NCBI GenBank assembly: GCA_002083435.1
Contig: LWDJ01000033.1
Location: 1-32,488 of the forward strand
Length of the DNA stretch: 32,488 nt
Direction of reading: 5' to 3'
From: Proteobacteria bacterium SG_bin6
Lineage (GTDB): Bacteria > Pseudomonadota > Alphaproteobacteria > Sphingomonadales > Sphingomonadaceae
Position numbers and translations under genes: made by a program. The notes beneath the pieces were generated by a model, which saw only the letters and a program-made list of their open reading frames with translations, was not told the origin of the DNA and did not search any database. Below, piece by piece: positions 15,953-24,599 of this stretch (the stretch's first letter is position 1; the number at the start of each line of letters is the position of its first letter).

Positions 15953-17920
15953 ATGGCGCCGACCGACCAACAGCTTGCCAACGCCGTTCGCGCGCTGGCG
16001 ATGGATGCGGTGGAGGCCGCCAATTCGGGTCATCCCGGCATGCCGATGGGCATGGCCGACGCGGTGACGGTGCTCTTCACCCAATATCTGAAGTTCGATC
16101 CCGCCGATCCGCATTGGGCGGACCGTGACCGCTTCGTGCTGTCGGCCGGGCACGGATCGATGCTGATCTACGCGCTGCTCCACCTGACCGGCTATGCGCG
16201 CCCGACGATCGACGACATCAAGGCGTTCCGCCAATTGGGCAGCCCGTGCGCGGGGCACCCGGAAAATTTCGAGCTGCCCGGCGTCGAATGCACCACCGGC
16301 CCGCTGGGGCAGGGGCTGGCGATGGCAGTCGGCATGGCGATCGCCGAGCGGCATCTGAACGCGGCGTTCGGCGACGCTCTGGTCGATCACCGCACCTGGG
16401 TGATCGCGGGCGATGGCTGCCTGATGGAGGGCATCAACCATGAGGCGATCGGGCTTGCCGGGCATCTGAAGCTCGGCCGGCTGAACGTGCTGTGGGACGA
16501 TAACAACATCACCATCGACGGTGCCGTCTCGCTGTCGTCGAGCGAAGACATTCCCGCGCGCTTCGGCGCGACCGGCTGGCATGTGGTGGAATGCGACGGG
16601 CATGATTTCGCCGCTCTTGCCGAAGCGCTGGCGGAGGCCGTCGCCGATCCGCGCCCCTCGCTGATCCGCTGCCGCACGATCATCGGCAAGGGCGCGCCGA
16701 CCAAGCAGGGGACGGCCAAGACCCACGGCTCGCCGCTCGGCGCCGCCGAAGTCGCCGGCGCGCGCGAAGCGCTCGGTTGGACCGCCGCGCCGTTCGAGGT
16801 GCCCCAGGATATTCGCGAGGCGTGGCTGCGCGCCGGCAAGCGCTCGGCGGGCGCGCGCGCGGCTTGGGCCGAACGGGCTGCCGCGCACCCTCAACGCGCC
16901 GAGTTTGAGCGGCGCATGGCTGGCCAGCTCCCCGCGCCGCAGGGCGAGGCGGAAGCGTTCATGGCGAAACTCATCGCCGATGCGCCCAAGGTGGCGACGC
17001 GCAAGGCGAGCGAAATGGCGCTCGAGGCGATCACGCCGCTGATCCCCGAGCTGATCGGCGGCTCGGCTGACCTCACTGGGTCGAACAACACCAAGACCGC
17101 CGCCACCGCCCCGCTGACCGCCGAGAATTACGGCGGCCGCTACCTTTATTACGGCATCCGCGAATTCGGCATGGCCGCCGCGATGAACGGCATGGCGCTG
17201 CATGGCGGGGTGATCCCCTATGGCGGCACGTTCCTGGTATTCGCCGATTATGCCCGTGCCGCAATCCGCCTCTCGGCGCTGCAACATGCGCGCGTGATCT
17301 ATGTGATGACGCATGATTCGATCGGCCTGGGCGAGGATGGTCCGACGCATCAGCCGATCGAGCATCTGCAAAGCCTGCGGATGATCCCGGGCTTGGATGT
17401 CTACCGCCCGTGCGACGCGGTTGAGACCGCCGAATGCTGGACGCTCGCGCTCGCCCGCGCCGATGGGCCGGGGCTGCTCGCGCTCTCGCGCCAGAATCTG
17501 CCGACGCTGCGCGGCGAGGGCGGGATGCTGAGCGCGCGCGGCGCTTACCGGCTGCGCGCCGCCCAGGCGTCGCGCGCGGTCGTGCTGATCGCAACCGGCT
17601 CCGAAGTGAGTGTCGCGGTGGAGACGGCGCAAGCGCTGGAGGCACAAGGGATCGGCGCCGATGTCGTCTCGATGCCGAGCTGGCGCCATTTCGAAGCGCA
17701 GGACAACGCCTATCAGGCCGAGCTGCTGCCCGCCGATGTGCTCAAAGTCTCGATCGAGGCGGGCACGACCTTTGGCTGGGAGCGTTGGACCGGGGCCGAC
17801 GGGATGCGCTTCGGGATCGACAGCTTCGGCGCCTCCGCCCCGGCCGAGGCGCTGTATCGCCATTTCGGGCTGACCGCCGACAGTATCGCGCCGCAAATCG
17901 CCGCGCGGCTGGGGCGCTGA
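15953..17920 (+). CDS. tkt: Transketolase
   Basis: Transketolase moves two-carbon units between sugar phosphates with thiamine diphosphate in the pentose phosphate and Calvin-type pathways. The 655-aa length is full. Seen are the N-terminal ANSGHPGMPMG motif, the TGPLGQG segment, the ThDP motif GDGCLMEG...N with WDDNNITIDG, and the transketolase segment EDGPTHQPIEHL in the pyrimidine-binding half. A GGGGATAGG stretch precedes the ATG. It starts 135 nt from the divergent zapA unit and heads a run of sugar-phosphate genes (gap, pgk, fba) on the same strand, probably one transcription unit. Confidence 0.96.
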   Translation: MAPTDQQLANAVRALAMDAVEAANSGHPGMPMGMADAVTVLFTQYLKFDPADPHWADRDRFVLSAGHGSMLIYALLHLTGYARPTIDDIKAFRQLGSPCAGHPENFELPGVECTTGPLGQGLAMAVGMAIAERHLNAAFGDALVDHRTWVIAGDGCLMEGINHEAIGLAGHLKLGRLNVLWDDNNITIDGAVSLSSSEDIPARFGATGWHVVECDGHDFAALAEALAEAVADPRPSLIRCRTIIGKGAPTKQGTAKTHGSPLGAAEVAGAREALGWTAAPFEVPQDIREAWLRAGKRSAGARAAWAERAAAHPQRAEFERRMAGQLPAPQGEAEAFMAKLIADAPKVATRKASEMALEAITPLIPELIGGSADLTGSNNTKTAATAPLTAENYGGRYLYYGIREFGMAAAMNGMALHGGVIPYGGTFLVFADYARAAIRLSALQHARVIYVMTHDSIGLGEDGPTHQPIEHLQSLRMIPGLDVYRPCDAVETAECWTLALARADGPGLLALSRQNLPTLRGEGGMLSARGAYRLRAAQASRAVVLIATGSEVSVAVETAQALEAQGIGADVVSMPSWRHFEAQDNAYQAELLPADVLKVSIEAGTTFGWERWTGADGMRFGIDSFGASAPAEALYRHFGLTADSIAPQIAARLGR

Positions 17921-17936
17921 ACCAGGGGAGTAGTTT

Positions 17937-18947
17937 ATGACGGTGAAGGTAGCGATCAACGGCTTCGGGCGCATCGGTCGCCTGGTCGCGCGGGCGATGC
18001 TGGAGCGGAGGGATACCGGGCTCGAGCTGGTCGCGATCAACGACTTGGCCGATGCCAAATCGAACGCATGGCTGTTCGCGCGCGATTCGGTTCACGGCAA
18101 ATATCCGGGCACCGTCGCCGCCGAGGGCAATGATCTGGTGATCGACGGCAAGCGCGTCCGCGTCACCGCCGAGCGCGACCCGGCCAATCTGCCCCACGCC
18201 GAACTCGGCATCGATCTGGTGCTCGAATGCACCGGCTTCTTCACCGATCGCGCGAGCGCGCAGAAGCATCTCGACGCGGGCGCCAAGCGCGTGCTGATCT
18301 CGGCCCCGGCCAAGGGCGCGGACCTGACGGTCGTCTACGGCGTGAACCACGACAAGCTGGCGGCTGATCACACCATCGTCTCGAACGCGTCGTGCACCAC
18401 CAACTGCCTCGCCCCCGTCGCCAAGGTGCTGAACGACGCCTTCGGCATCGAGCGCGGGCTGATGACCACGGTTCACGCCTACACCAACGATCAAAAGATC
18501 CTCGATCAAGTCCACAGCGACCTCCGCCGTGCGCGTGCGGCAGCGATGAGCATGATCCCGACCACCACCGGCGCCGCGCGCGCGGTGGGCGAGGTGCTGC
18601 CGGAGCTGAAGGGCAAGCTCGACGGCTCGGCGATCCGCGTGCCGACCCCGGACGTGAGTCTGGTCGACCTGACTTTCACGCCCAAGCGCGACGTGACCCG
18701 CGACGAGGTAAACGCGGCGCTCAAGGCGGCGGCGGAAAGCGGGCCGCTGAAGGGTATCCTCGATTACAGCACCGATCCGCTGGTTTCGATCGACCTGCTC
18801 CACGCCCCGGCCTCGTCGACGGTCGACAGCCTCGAGACGGCGGTGATCGAGGGCAAGCTGGTGCGCGTCGTCAGCTGGTACGACAATGAATGGGGCTTCT
18901 CGAACCGCATGGTCGACACCGCCAAGGCGATGGCCGCGCTGCTCTGA
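17937..18947 (+). CDS. gap: Glyceraldehyde-3-phosphate dehydrogenase, type I
   Basis: GAPDH oxidises glyceraldehyde 3-phosphate to 1,3-bisphosphoglycerate. The 336-aa protein has the Rossmann start INGFGRIGR, an IND motif of NAD-preferring enzymes, the active-site C153 in NASCTTNCLAP, the HAYTNDQ segment with the catalytic His and the C-terminal SWYDNEWGFSNRMVD. It begins 16 nt after tkt behind AGGGGAG, so it belongs to the same operon. Its product is used by pgk, two genes on. Confidence 0.96.
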   Translation: MTVKVAINGFGRIGRLVARAMLERRDTGLELVAINDLADAKSNAWLFARDSVHGKYPGTVAAEGNDLVIDGKRVRVTAERDPANLPHAELGIDLVLECTGFFTDRASAQKHLDAGAKRVLISAPAKGADLTVVYGVNHDKLAADHTIVSNASCTTNCLAPVAKVLNDAFGIERGLMTTVHAYTNDQKILDQVHSDLRRARAAAMSMIPTTTGAARAVGEVLPELKGKLDGSAIRVPTPDVSLVDLTFTPKRDVTRDEVNAALKAAAESGPLKGILDYSTDPLVSIDLLHAPASSTVDSLETAVIEGKLVRVVSWYDNEWGFSNRMVDTAKAMAALL

Positions 18948-18978
18948 TGCTTGTTGGCGTCGCCCCCCGACCTTGCCA

Positions 18979-19060
18979 TGTCACCCCGGGCTTGACCCGG
19001 GGGCCCGCTGCTTCGTTCGGCGTGCGGCAGCGGGACCCCGGCTCGGGGGCCGGGGTGACG
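18979..19060. repeat. GTCACCCCGGG-type intergenic palindrome
   Basis: The outer arms GTCACCCCGG and CCGGGGTGAC enclose CTTGACCCGGGGG and GGCCCGCTG/CGGCAGCGGGACC arms, so the whole can fold as one long stem. This kind of unit is a familiar extragenic palindrome in alphaproteobacterial genomes. It sits between gap and the MOSC gene and may influence read-through. Confidence 0.8.
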
Positions 19061-19091
19061 GGCCGATCTGTGGCGGCGCGGGGCTGATCAA

Positions 19092-19568
19092 ATGACCGCC
19101 GCCACCCTCGCCGGCATCGCCCGCCACGCCGCCCCACGCGCTGCGATGGAGACGCTGGAGCGCGCCCTGATCACCCCCGAACTTGGCGTCGAGGGCGATT
19201 GCAAGGGCGTGTTCAAGCCCGGCAAGCGCAACCGGCGGCAGGTGACGCTGATCGAAGTGGGCGATTGGGCGGCGGCGATGGCCGAGCTTGAGGCTGATCT
19301 TCCCTGGTGGTCGCGCCGCGCCAATCTGTTGGTTGAGGGGCTTGATCTGCCGCAGCGCGCGGGGGCGATCCTGCGCATCGGCGCGGTGCGGCTGGAAATC
19401 ACCACCGAATGCGATCCGTGCGAGCGGATGGACGCGCTGATCCCGGGCCTGCAGGCCGCCCTCCGCCTCGATTGGCGCGGCGGCGCCTGCGCGCGGGTGC
19501 TGAGCGGCGGCATGGTCGCCATCGGCGACACAATCGCAATCGAAAGTTTTGGGGAGTTGGCGGCGTGA
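19092..19568 (+). CDS. MOSC domain protein
   Basis: The 158-aa soluble protein shows the MOSC domain pattern: GVEGDCKG near residue 33, the RQVTLIEVGDW strand and the cysteine motif ECDPCERMD near residue 112. MOSC domains transfer sulfur or act on molybdenum-cofactor-linked oxidised N-compounds (as in YiiM and molybdenum cofactor sulfurases); the substrate is unknown here. Its stop overlaps the start of pgk (GTGA), so it is translated with a glycolytic gene although no metabolic link is obvious. Confidence 0.88.
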   Translation: MTAATLAGIARHAAPRAAMETLERALITPELGVEGDCKGVFKPGKRNRRQVTLIEVGDWAAAMAELEADLPWWSRRANLLVEGLDLPQRAGAILRIGAVRLEITTECDPCERMDALIPGLQAALRLDWRGGACARVLSGGMVAIGDTIAIESFGELAA

Positions 19569-20755
19569 GGGCTTTCAAGACACTCGACGATATGGGCGAT
19601 GTGGCGGGCAAGCGCGTGCTGGTGCGCGAGGATCTGAATGTGCCGATGGCGGACGGCGCCGTCACCGACGATACCCGCCTGCGCGCCGCCGTGCCGACCG
19701 TCGCCGAACTGGCGGACAAGGGCGCGATCGTGCTTGTCCTCGCGCATTTCGGCCGGCCCAAGGCGCCCACGCCCGAGTTCAGCCTGGCGCAGATCACGCA
19801 GCCGTTCGCGGCGGTGCTCGGCCGCCCGGTGCGCTATGTCGATTGGGAGGGCGCGGCGGAATCGGTCGCCACGCTCGCCCCGGGCGACGTCGCGCTTCTC
19901 GAGAACACCCGCTTCTTCGGCGGCGAAGAGAAGAACGCGCCCGAGGTAATCGACCGCTTCGCCGCGCTCGGCGATCTCTACGTCAACGATGCCTTTTCGG
20001 CCGCGCACCGCGCGCACGCCTCGACCGAGGGCCTCGCCCACCGGCTGCCAGCCTTCGCCGGACGGCAGATGGAGGCCGAGCTCGACGCGCTCGACAAGGC
20101 GCTCGGCAATCCGCAGCACCCGGTCGCGGCGGTGGTGGGCGGCGCCAAGGTTTCGACCAAGCTGGACGTACTAAAGCATCTCGTCGCCCGGGTAGATCAC
20201 CTGATCATCGGCGGCGGCATGGCCAACACCTTCCTCGCCGCGCGCGGGGTGAATGTTGGTAAGTCGTTGTGCGAGCATGACTTGACCGGCACCGCCGAAG
20301 AAATCTTCGCGGCGGCCGAAAGCGCCGGCTGCACGATCCATCTTCCCTACGATGTCGTGGTTGCGAAGGAATTTGCGCCGAACCCACCATCCTTGCGCAC
20401 CTGCAACGTCCACGAAGTCGCGGCTGACGAGATGATCCTCGATATCGGCCCGGCGGCGGTGGAAGCGCTGGGCGATGTGCTCAAGACCTGCCGGACGCTC
20501 GTCTGGAACGGCCCGCTCGGCGCGTTCGAGACGCCGCCCTTCGATACCGCGACCGTCGCGCTCGCGCGGACCGCCGCTGCGCTCACCGCCGAGGGCTCGC
20601 TCGTTTCGGTCGCGGGCGGGGGCGATACGGTGGCCGCGCTCAACGTGGCCGGCGCCGCAGACGCGATGAGCTTCGTCTCAACCGCCGGCGGCGCGTTCCT
20701 CGAATGGATGGAAGGCAAGGAACTGCCCGGGGTGGCGGCGCTGGCGCGTGCCTAG
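19565..20755 (+). CDS. pgk: Phosphoglycerate kinase
   Basis: PGK transfers phosphate from 1,3-bisphosphoglycerate to ADP. The 396-aa length is normal. Landmarks are the N-terminal KRVLVREDLNVPM, the LAHFGRPK motif, the NDAFSAAHRAH motif, the GGAKVSTK segment and the C-terminal GGGDTVAAL nucleotide motif. The start is GTG 19565: the residues FKTLDDM after it are conserved, so the ATG at 19592 is too far in, and an upstream open frame is only shadow of the MOSC gene. The stop shares the CTAG tetramer with the convergent TlpA-like gene. Confidence 0.96.
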   Translation: MRAFKTLDDMGDVAGKRVLVREDLNVPMADGAVTDDTRLRAAVPTVAELADKGAIVLVLAHFGRPKAPTPEFSLAQITQPFAAVLGRPVRYVDWEGAAESVATLAPGDVALLENTRFFGGEEKNAPEVIDRFAALGDLYVNDAFSAAHRAHASTEGLAHRLPAFAGRQMEAELDALDKALGNPQHPVAAVVGGAKVSTKLDVLKHLVARVDHLIIGGGMANTFLAARGVNVGKSLCEHDLTGTAEEIFAAAESAGCTIHLPYDVVVAKEFAPNPPSLRTCNVHEVAADEMILDIGPAAVEALGDVLKTCRTLVWNGPLGAFETPPFDTATVALARTAAALTAEGSLVSVAGGGDTVAALNVAGAADAMSFVSTAGGAFLEWMEGKELPGVAALARA

Positions 20756-21261
20756 AGCGCTGGTGCCTCGGGCGCCGGTTCGTTAAGTAACGGCACGACT
20801 TCGCGGTTTAGATCGTCGAGATCGAACGCGCCGGTTTTGGCGTAACGCACCCGTCCTGCCCGATCGATGATGAAATTAGTCGGCACCGCCCCCAGGCTGA
20901 AATAGGGGCCCTTCACCCGCTTCACCGGGCTGATCGCCATGGTGTCGAACACCTTCTTCATCGCATAGATCGGCACGGAGTCCTCGGTCGTTACCGCGAA
21001 GACGCGCAGACCGTGTTGCTTTGTCAGGCGATAAAAGGCGTCTAGTGTCGGCAATTCCTTGCGGCAGGGCACACACCATGTCGCCCAGAAATTGATCACG
21101 ACGACCTGCCCTCGCAAAGCGCTGATCGCCACCTTTTCGCCACTTACCAAGGTAAACTCACCCTCGGGCGCGATATCGCCCACCCTGAGTTTGGGCGACG
21201 CGCCGACTAGCATCACCGCGAGAGGTAATGCAGCGAGACGCAAGGCTATGGCGCGGATCAT
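20752..21261 (-). CDS. TlpA-like exported thiol-disulfide protein
   Basis: The 169-aa protein has a signal-type N-terminus (about 1-22) and a thioredoxin fold with C63-V-P-C66 in FWATWCVPCRKE. The later cis-proline segment is GAVPTNFIID. Such periplasmic TlpA/ResA-type proteins reduce disulfides, often for cytochrome c maturation. The start at 21261 follows AAGGGAG; ATG 21288 is nine codons upstream without such a site. It is convergent with pgk, and its stop uses the same CTAG. No cytochrome-maturation genes are next to it. Confidence 0.9.
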   Translation of the reverse strand: MIRAIALRLAALPLAVMLVGASPKLRVGDIAPEGEFTLVSGEKVAISALRGQVVVINFWATWCVPCRKELPTLDAFYRLTKQHGLRVFAVTTEDSVPIYAMKKVFDTMAISPVKRVKGPYFSLGAVPTNFIIDRAGRVRYAKTGAFDLDDLNREVVPLLNEPAPEAPAL

Positions 21262-21411
21262 GCCGGCTCCCTTGTTCAGAATAGGCAATCTTTCCTACGC
21301 CAGGGCGTGCGTCAAGCAGGCACAGCACGCACCCGCTAAGCAGTTGCCGCCCTGCCTCGTGGCGGCTAACAGCCCGGCAGCATTCGTATGCATGATCGCA
21401 GGGGAACCCGA

Positions 21412-22323
21412 ATGACGCCGACCGTCAAAGCCATTCTCAACAATTACGAGTCCGATAATCCGGGGGTGAAGGCCAATCTGGCGCGCATCCTGATGCAGGG
21501 CCGCCTGGGCGGCACCGGCAAGCTGATCATCCTGCCGGTCGATCAGGGGTTCGAACATGGCCCGGCGCGCAGCTTCGCGGTGAATCCCGATGCCTATGAT
21601 CCGCATTACCATTATCAGCTGGCGATCGATGCCGGGCTTTCGGCCTATGCCGCGCCGCTCGGCATGATCGAGGCTGGGGCGGACAGCTTCGCCGGCCAGA
21701 TCCCGACGATCCTGAAGGTCAATTCGTCGAACAGCTGGGCGACCAGCATCAATCAGGCGGTGACCGGTGGCGTCGAGGATGCGCTGCGGCTGGGCTGCTC
21801 AGCGATCGGCTTCACCATCTATCCGGGCGCGGACGACGTGTTCGACATGATGGAGGAGATCAAGGAGATGATCGCCGAGGCGAAGTCGGTCGGCATCGCC
21901 ACCGTGATCTGGTCGTACCCGCGCGGTGGCAAGCTTTCGAAGGACGGCGAACTCGCGCTCGATGTCGGCGCCTATGCCGCGCACATGGCCGCGCTGCTTG
22001 GCGCGCACATCATCAAGGTAAAGCTGCCGAGCAACCATATCGAGCAGAAGGACGCGCAAAAGGCCTATGAAGGGCATGACTGGTCGGCCCAGGCCACGCG
22101 CGTGAAGCATGTCGTGAAGAGCTGCTTCAATGGCCGCCGGATCGTGGTATTCTCGGGCGGCGCGGCGAAGGGCGCGGACGCGGTGTATCAAGACGCGCGC
22201 GACATTCGCGACGGCGGCGGCAACGGCTCGATCATCGGTCGCAACACCTTCCAGCGGCCCCGCGCGGAAGCGCTGGCGATGCTCGACAAGCTCGTCGCGA
22301 TTTATAAGGGCGAGGAAGCCTGA
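21412..22323 (+). CDS. Class I fructose-bisphosphate aldolase, FbaB/DhnA type
   Basis: The 303-aa protein belongs to the DhnA/FbaB (archaeal-type) class I aldolase family, which cleaves fructose 1,6-bisphosphate through a lysine Schiff base. Signs are ILPVDQGFEHGP near the start, SSNSWATSINQ, the HIIKVKLPSN strand that probably carries the reactive Lys, and the C-terminal phosphate-binding GGNGSIIGRNTFQRP. The start at 21412 follows CAGGGGAA. It lies downstream of tkt, gap and pgk on the same strand, separated from pgk by the TlpA-like gene. It should serve glycolysis and gluconeogenesis in place of a class II enzyme. Confidence 0.9.
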   Translation: MTPTVKAILNNYESDNPGVKANLARILMQGRLGGTGKLIILPVDQGFEHGPARSFAVNPDAYDPHYHYQLAIDAGLSAYAAPLGMIEAGADSFAGQIPTILKVNSSNSWATSINQAVTGGVEDALRLGCSAIGFTIYPGADDVFDMMEEIKEMIAEAKSVGIATVIWSYPRGGKLSKDGELALDVGAYAAHMAALLGAHIIKVKLPSNHIEQKDAQKAYEGHDWSAQATRVKHVVKSCFNGRRIVVFSGGAAKGADAVYQDARDIRDGGGNGSIIGRNTFQRPRAEALAMLDKLVAIYKGEEA

Positions 22324-23066
22324 ACCCGTTCACGCTCGATGGCCGCACCGCGCTGGTGACCGGCGCGGGGCGGGGGCTGGGGTTCGAGATCGCGCGTGCG
22401 CTGGCGGAGGCGGGCGCGCGCGTGCTGCTTGGCGGGCGCGATCCGGCTGCACTGGCGCGGGCAGCCGCGGCGATCGGCCCGCGCGCCGAGCCGATGCCGT
22501 TCGATCTCGCCGCGCCTGATCTGGAGGCGCGCGCGGCGGCGATCGCGACCGACCATAAGCTCGACATTTTGGTCAACAATGTCGGCCAGCGCGATCGCCG
22601 CGCGCTGTTCGATTTCGCGCTCGCCGAGGTGCGCGCGCTCGCCGAGGTGAACCTGATCGCCCCCTTCGCGATCGCCCGCGCGGCGGCGCGGCCGATGATG
22701 GCCAAGGGGCGCGGGCGGATCATCAACATCACCTCGATCGCCGGCGACATCGCCAATAGCGGCGACGCAGCCTATACGATGGCCAAAGGCGGGCTCGCGG
22801 CGCTCACCCGCGCGCTCGCCGCCGAGCTGGGGCCGCACGGGATCACCGTGAACGGCATCGCCCCCGGCTTCTTCGCGACCGAGGCGAATGCGGCTATGAT
22901 CACCAATCCGGACATCGCCGCCTGGCTTGACCGGCGCACCTCGCTCAAGCGCTGGGGCCGGCCCGAGGAAATCGCGGGCGCCGCGCTATTCCTGGCAAGC
23001 GACGCGGCGAGTTATGTGACGGGGATGATCATCACCGTCGACGGCGGCTATTCGGCGCATTTCTGA
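22320..23066 (+). CDS. Short-chain dehydrogenase/reductase with a probable CTG start
   Basis: This is an NAD(P)-dependent oxidoreductase of the classical SDR family, 248 aa. It has TGAGRGLG (14-21) for the cofactor, NNVG (86-89), and the catalytic S139, Y152 and K156 in YTMAKGG, then NGIAPGFF. Substrate is unknown. The residues NPFTLDGRTALV before the glycine motif form the first strand expected of the fold, but no ATG, GTG or TTG is available for them. The frame can start at CTG 22320, overlapping the aldolase stop (CTGA), with AAGGG upstream. GTG 22356 would cut into the first strand. Confidence 0.88.
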   Translation: MNPFTLDGRTALVTGAGRGLGFEIARALAEAGARVLLGGRDPAALARAAAAIGPRAEPMPFDLAAPDLEARAAAIATDHKLDILVNNVGQRDRRALFDFALAEVRALAEVNLIAPFAIARAAARPMMAKGRGRIINITSIAGDIANSGDAAYTMAKGGLAALTRALAAELGPHGITVNGIAPGFFATEANAAMITNPDIAAWLDRRTSLKRWGRPEEIAGAALFLASDAASYVTGMIITVDGGYSAHF

Positions 23067-23080
23067 AGCGGAGACGAGCG

Positions 23081-23734
23081 ATGGAATGGGCGGCGGTCGA
23101 CGAGTTCATCACCGGCCATTTGCTGCCGCACGATCCGGTGCTCGATGCCGCGCTCGCGGCCAACGCGGCCGCCGAGCTGCCGGCGATCGACGTATCTCCA
23201 GCGCAGGGCAAGCTGCTTTACCTGCTCGCCAAGGCGATTGGAGCGCGGCGGATTTTGGAGATCGGCACGCTGGGCGGTTACTCGACGATCTGGCTTGCGC
23301 GCGCGCTGCCCGATGATGGCGCGCTGGTCACGCTGGAGATCGATCCGCACCATGCCGAGGTCGCCCGCGCCAATCTGACCCGCGCCCGGCTGGCCGAGCG
23401 GGTCACCATTCACGTCGGCGCGGCGCTGGAGTCGCTCGCCGCCTTGCCGCGCACCCCGTTCGATCTGGTCTTCGTCGATGCCGATAAGGAGAATGGCGTT
23501 GCCTATGTCCGCGCCGCGCTCGACGGGCTGACCCCGGCGGGCAGCGTGATCATCGTCGAGAATGTCGTGCGCGAGGGTGGGGTTCTCGATACCGCGAGCG
23601 ATGACCCACGCATCATCGGCACGCGCGCATTGTTCGACTATTTCGCGCGCGAACCCCGCGTGGAGGCGACCGCCATCCAGACCGTGGGCGCGAAGAAGTG
23701 GGACGGTTTTCTAATCGCGCGGGTGATCGGCTGA
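23081..23734 (+). CDS. SAM-dependent O-methyltransferase, caffeoyl-CoA O-methyltransferase-like
   Basis: The 217-aa protein matches the methyltransferase 3 (PF01596) family. It has the SAM motif ILEIGTLGGYSTIWLA, an acidic LEIDPHHAEVA segment and the metal-binding FDLVFVDADKEN, plus VIIVENVVREG. Bacterial members methylate catechol-like or other small hydroxylated compounds; the substrate here is unknown. It starts 15 nt after the SDR behind GCGGAGACGAG and is probably in the same unit. Confidence 0.88.
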   Translation: MEWAAVDEFITGHLLPHDPVLDAALAANAAAELPAIDVSPAQGKLLYLLAKAIGARRILEIGTLGGYSTIWLARALPDDGALVTLEIDPHHAEVARANLTRARLAERVTIHVGAALESLAALPRTPFDLVFVDADKENGVAYVRAALDGLTPAGSVIIVENVVREGGVLDTASDDPRIIGTRALFDYFAREPRVEATAIQTVGAKKWDGFLIARVIG

Positions 23735-23774
23735 GCCTCTTGCCGAGAGCCTCGGCGCGCGCCATGCGACGGCA

Positions 23775-24458
23775 ATGACCGAAGACGATCCGCTAGGCCC
23801 CCTCGACCCTGATTTCGCCGCCGCCTTCGTTCGCGACGATCGCCGGCCGCCGTGCCAGCTTTACCTGATCTCGCCGCTTGAGGTGGGCGGCGGTTTTCCC
23901 GAGCGGTTGAAGCGTGCGCTTGGGGCCGGGCCGGTGGCGGCGTTCCAGTTCCGGGTGAAAGGCGTCGATCAGCACGCGGCGGCGCGGCTCGCCGAACCGT
24001 TGCAGCGGATTTGCACCGAGCATGACGTGGCCTTCATCGTCAACGACGACATGGCGCTCGCCAAGCGGCTGGGGGCGGACGGCGTGCATCTTGGCCAGGG
24101 CGATGGCGATCCACGCGAGGCGCGCGCGTTGCTGGGGCCGGCGGCGCAGATCGGCGTCACCTGCCACGCCAGCCGTCATCTGGCGATGGAAGCGGGCGAG
24201 GCGGGCGCCGATTATGTCGCGTTCGGTGCGTTTTACCCGACGCGGACCAAGACGGTCGAGCATCATGCCGAACCAGTGCTGCTCAGCTGGTGGTCGACCT
24301 TGTTCGAGCTGCCCTGCGTCGCGATCGGCGGGATCACGCCGCAGAATGCCGCGCCGCTGATCGCGGCCGGCGCCGATTTCGTCGCCGTGTCAGGCGCGGT
24401 GTGGGGTGGTGACGAGGTGGCGGCGGTGCGGGCGTTCGCGGCTGTCCTCGGGGCCTGA
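23775..24458 (+). CDS. thiE: Thiamine-phosphate synthase family protein
   Basis: ThiE joins hydroxymethylpyrimidine diphosphate and thiazole phosphate to thiamine phosphate. The 227-aa sequence shows the TIM-barrel motifs of the family: FQFRVKG near residue 57, FIVNDDMALAKRLGADGVHLGQGD, GVTCHA and the C-terminal VAIGGITPQNAAPLIAAGADFVAVSGAV. The usual FQLR is FQFR here. No TPP riboswitch was recognised upstream. Thiamine diphosphate is the cofactor of transketolase, encoded earlier in this cluster, but that link is inference. TenI-like paralogues share the fold, so the exact step is likely rather than proven. Confidence 0.86.
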   Translation: MTEDDPLGPLDPDFAAAFVRDDRRPPCQLYLISPLEVGGGFPERLKRALGAGPVAAFQFRVKGVDQHAAARLAEPLQRICTEHDVAFIVNDDMALAKRLGADGVHLGQGDGDPREARALLGPAAQIGVTCHASRHLAMEAGEAGADYVAFGAFYPTRTKTVEHHAEPVLLSWWSTLFELPCVAIGGITPQNAAPLIAAGADFVAVSGAVWGGDEVAAVRAFAAVLGA

Positions 24459-24599
24459 CGCCGCCCGGCTGGCGCGCGTTCGTCCCCATTGTAATTTGGT
24501 CTAGCGCGGCGACCTTGCGGGGGAGTGATTGCCACAGGCTTGCGCGCGCCGCGGCGATGGCCTTGATGGCGAAGCCTTTCGTCGCGCCGCAGGAGGCCC

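Noticed and set aside
15920..18058. 712-codon minus-strand open frame opposite transketolase
   Set aside because: It is a shadow of tkt caused by high G+C; the sequence is Arg/His/Gln-rich low-complexity and matches no family, while the plus strand encodes a full transketolase.
23735..23774. TPP riboswitch before thiE
   Set aside because: Only 40 nt lie between the methyltransferase gene and thiE; no THI-box element is visible.
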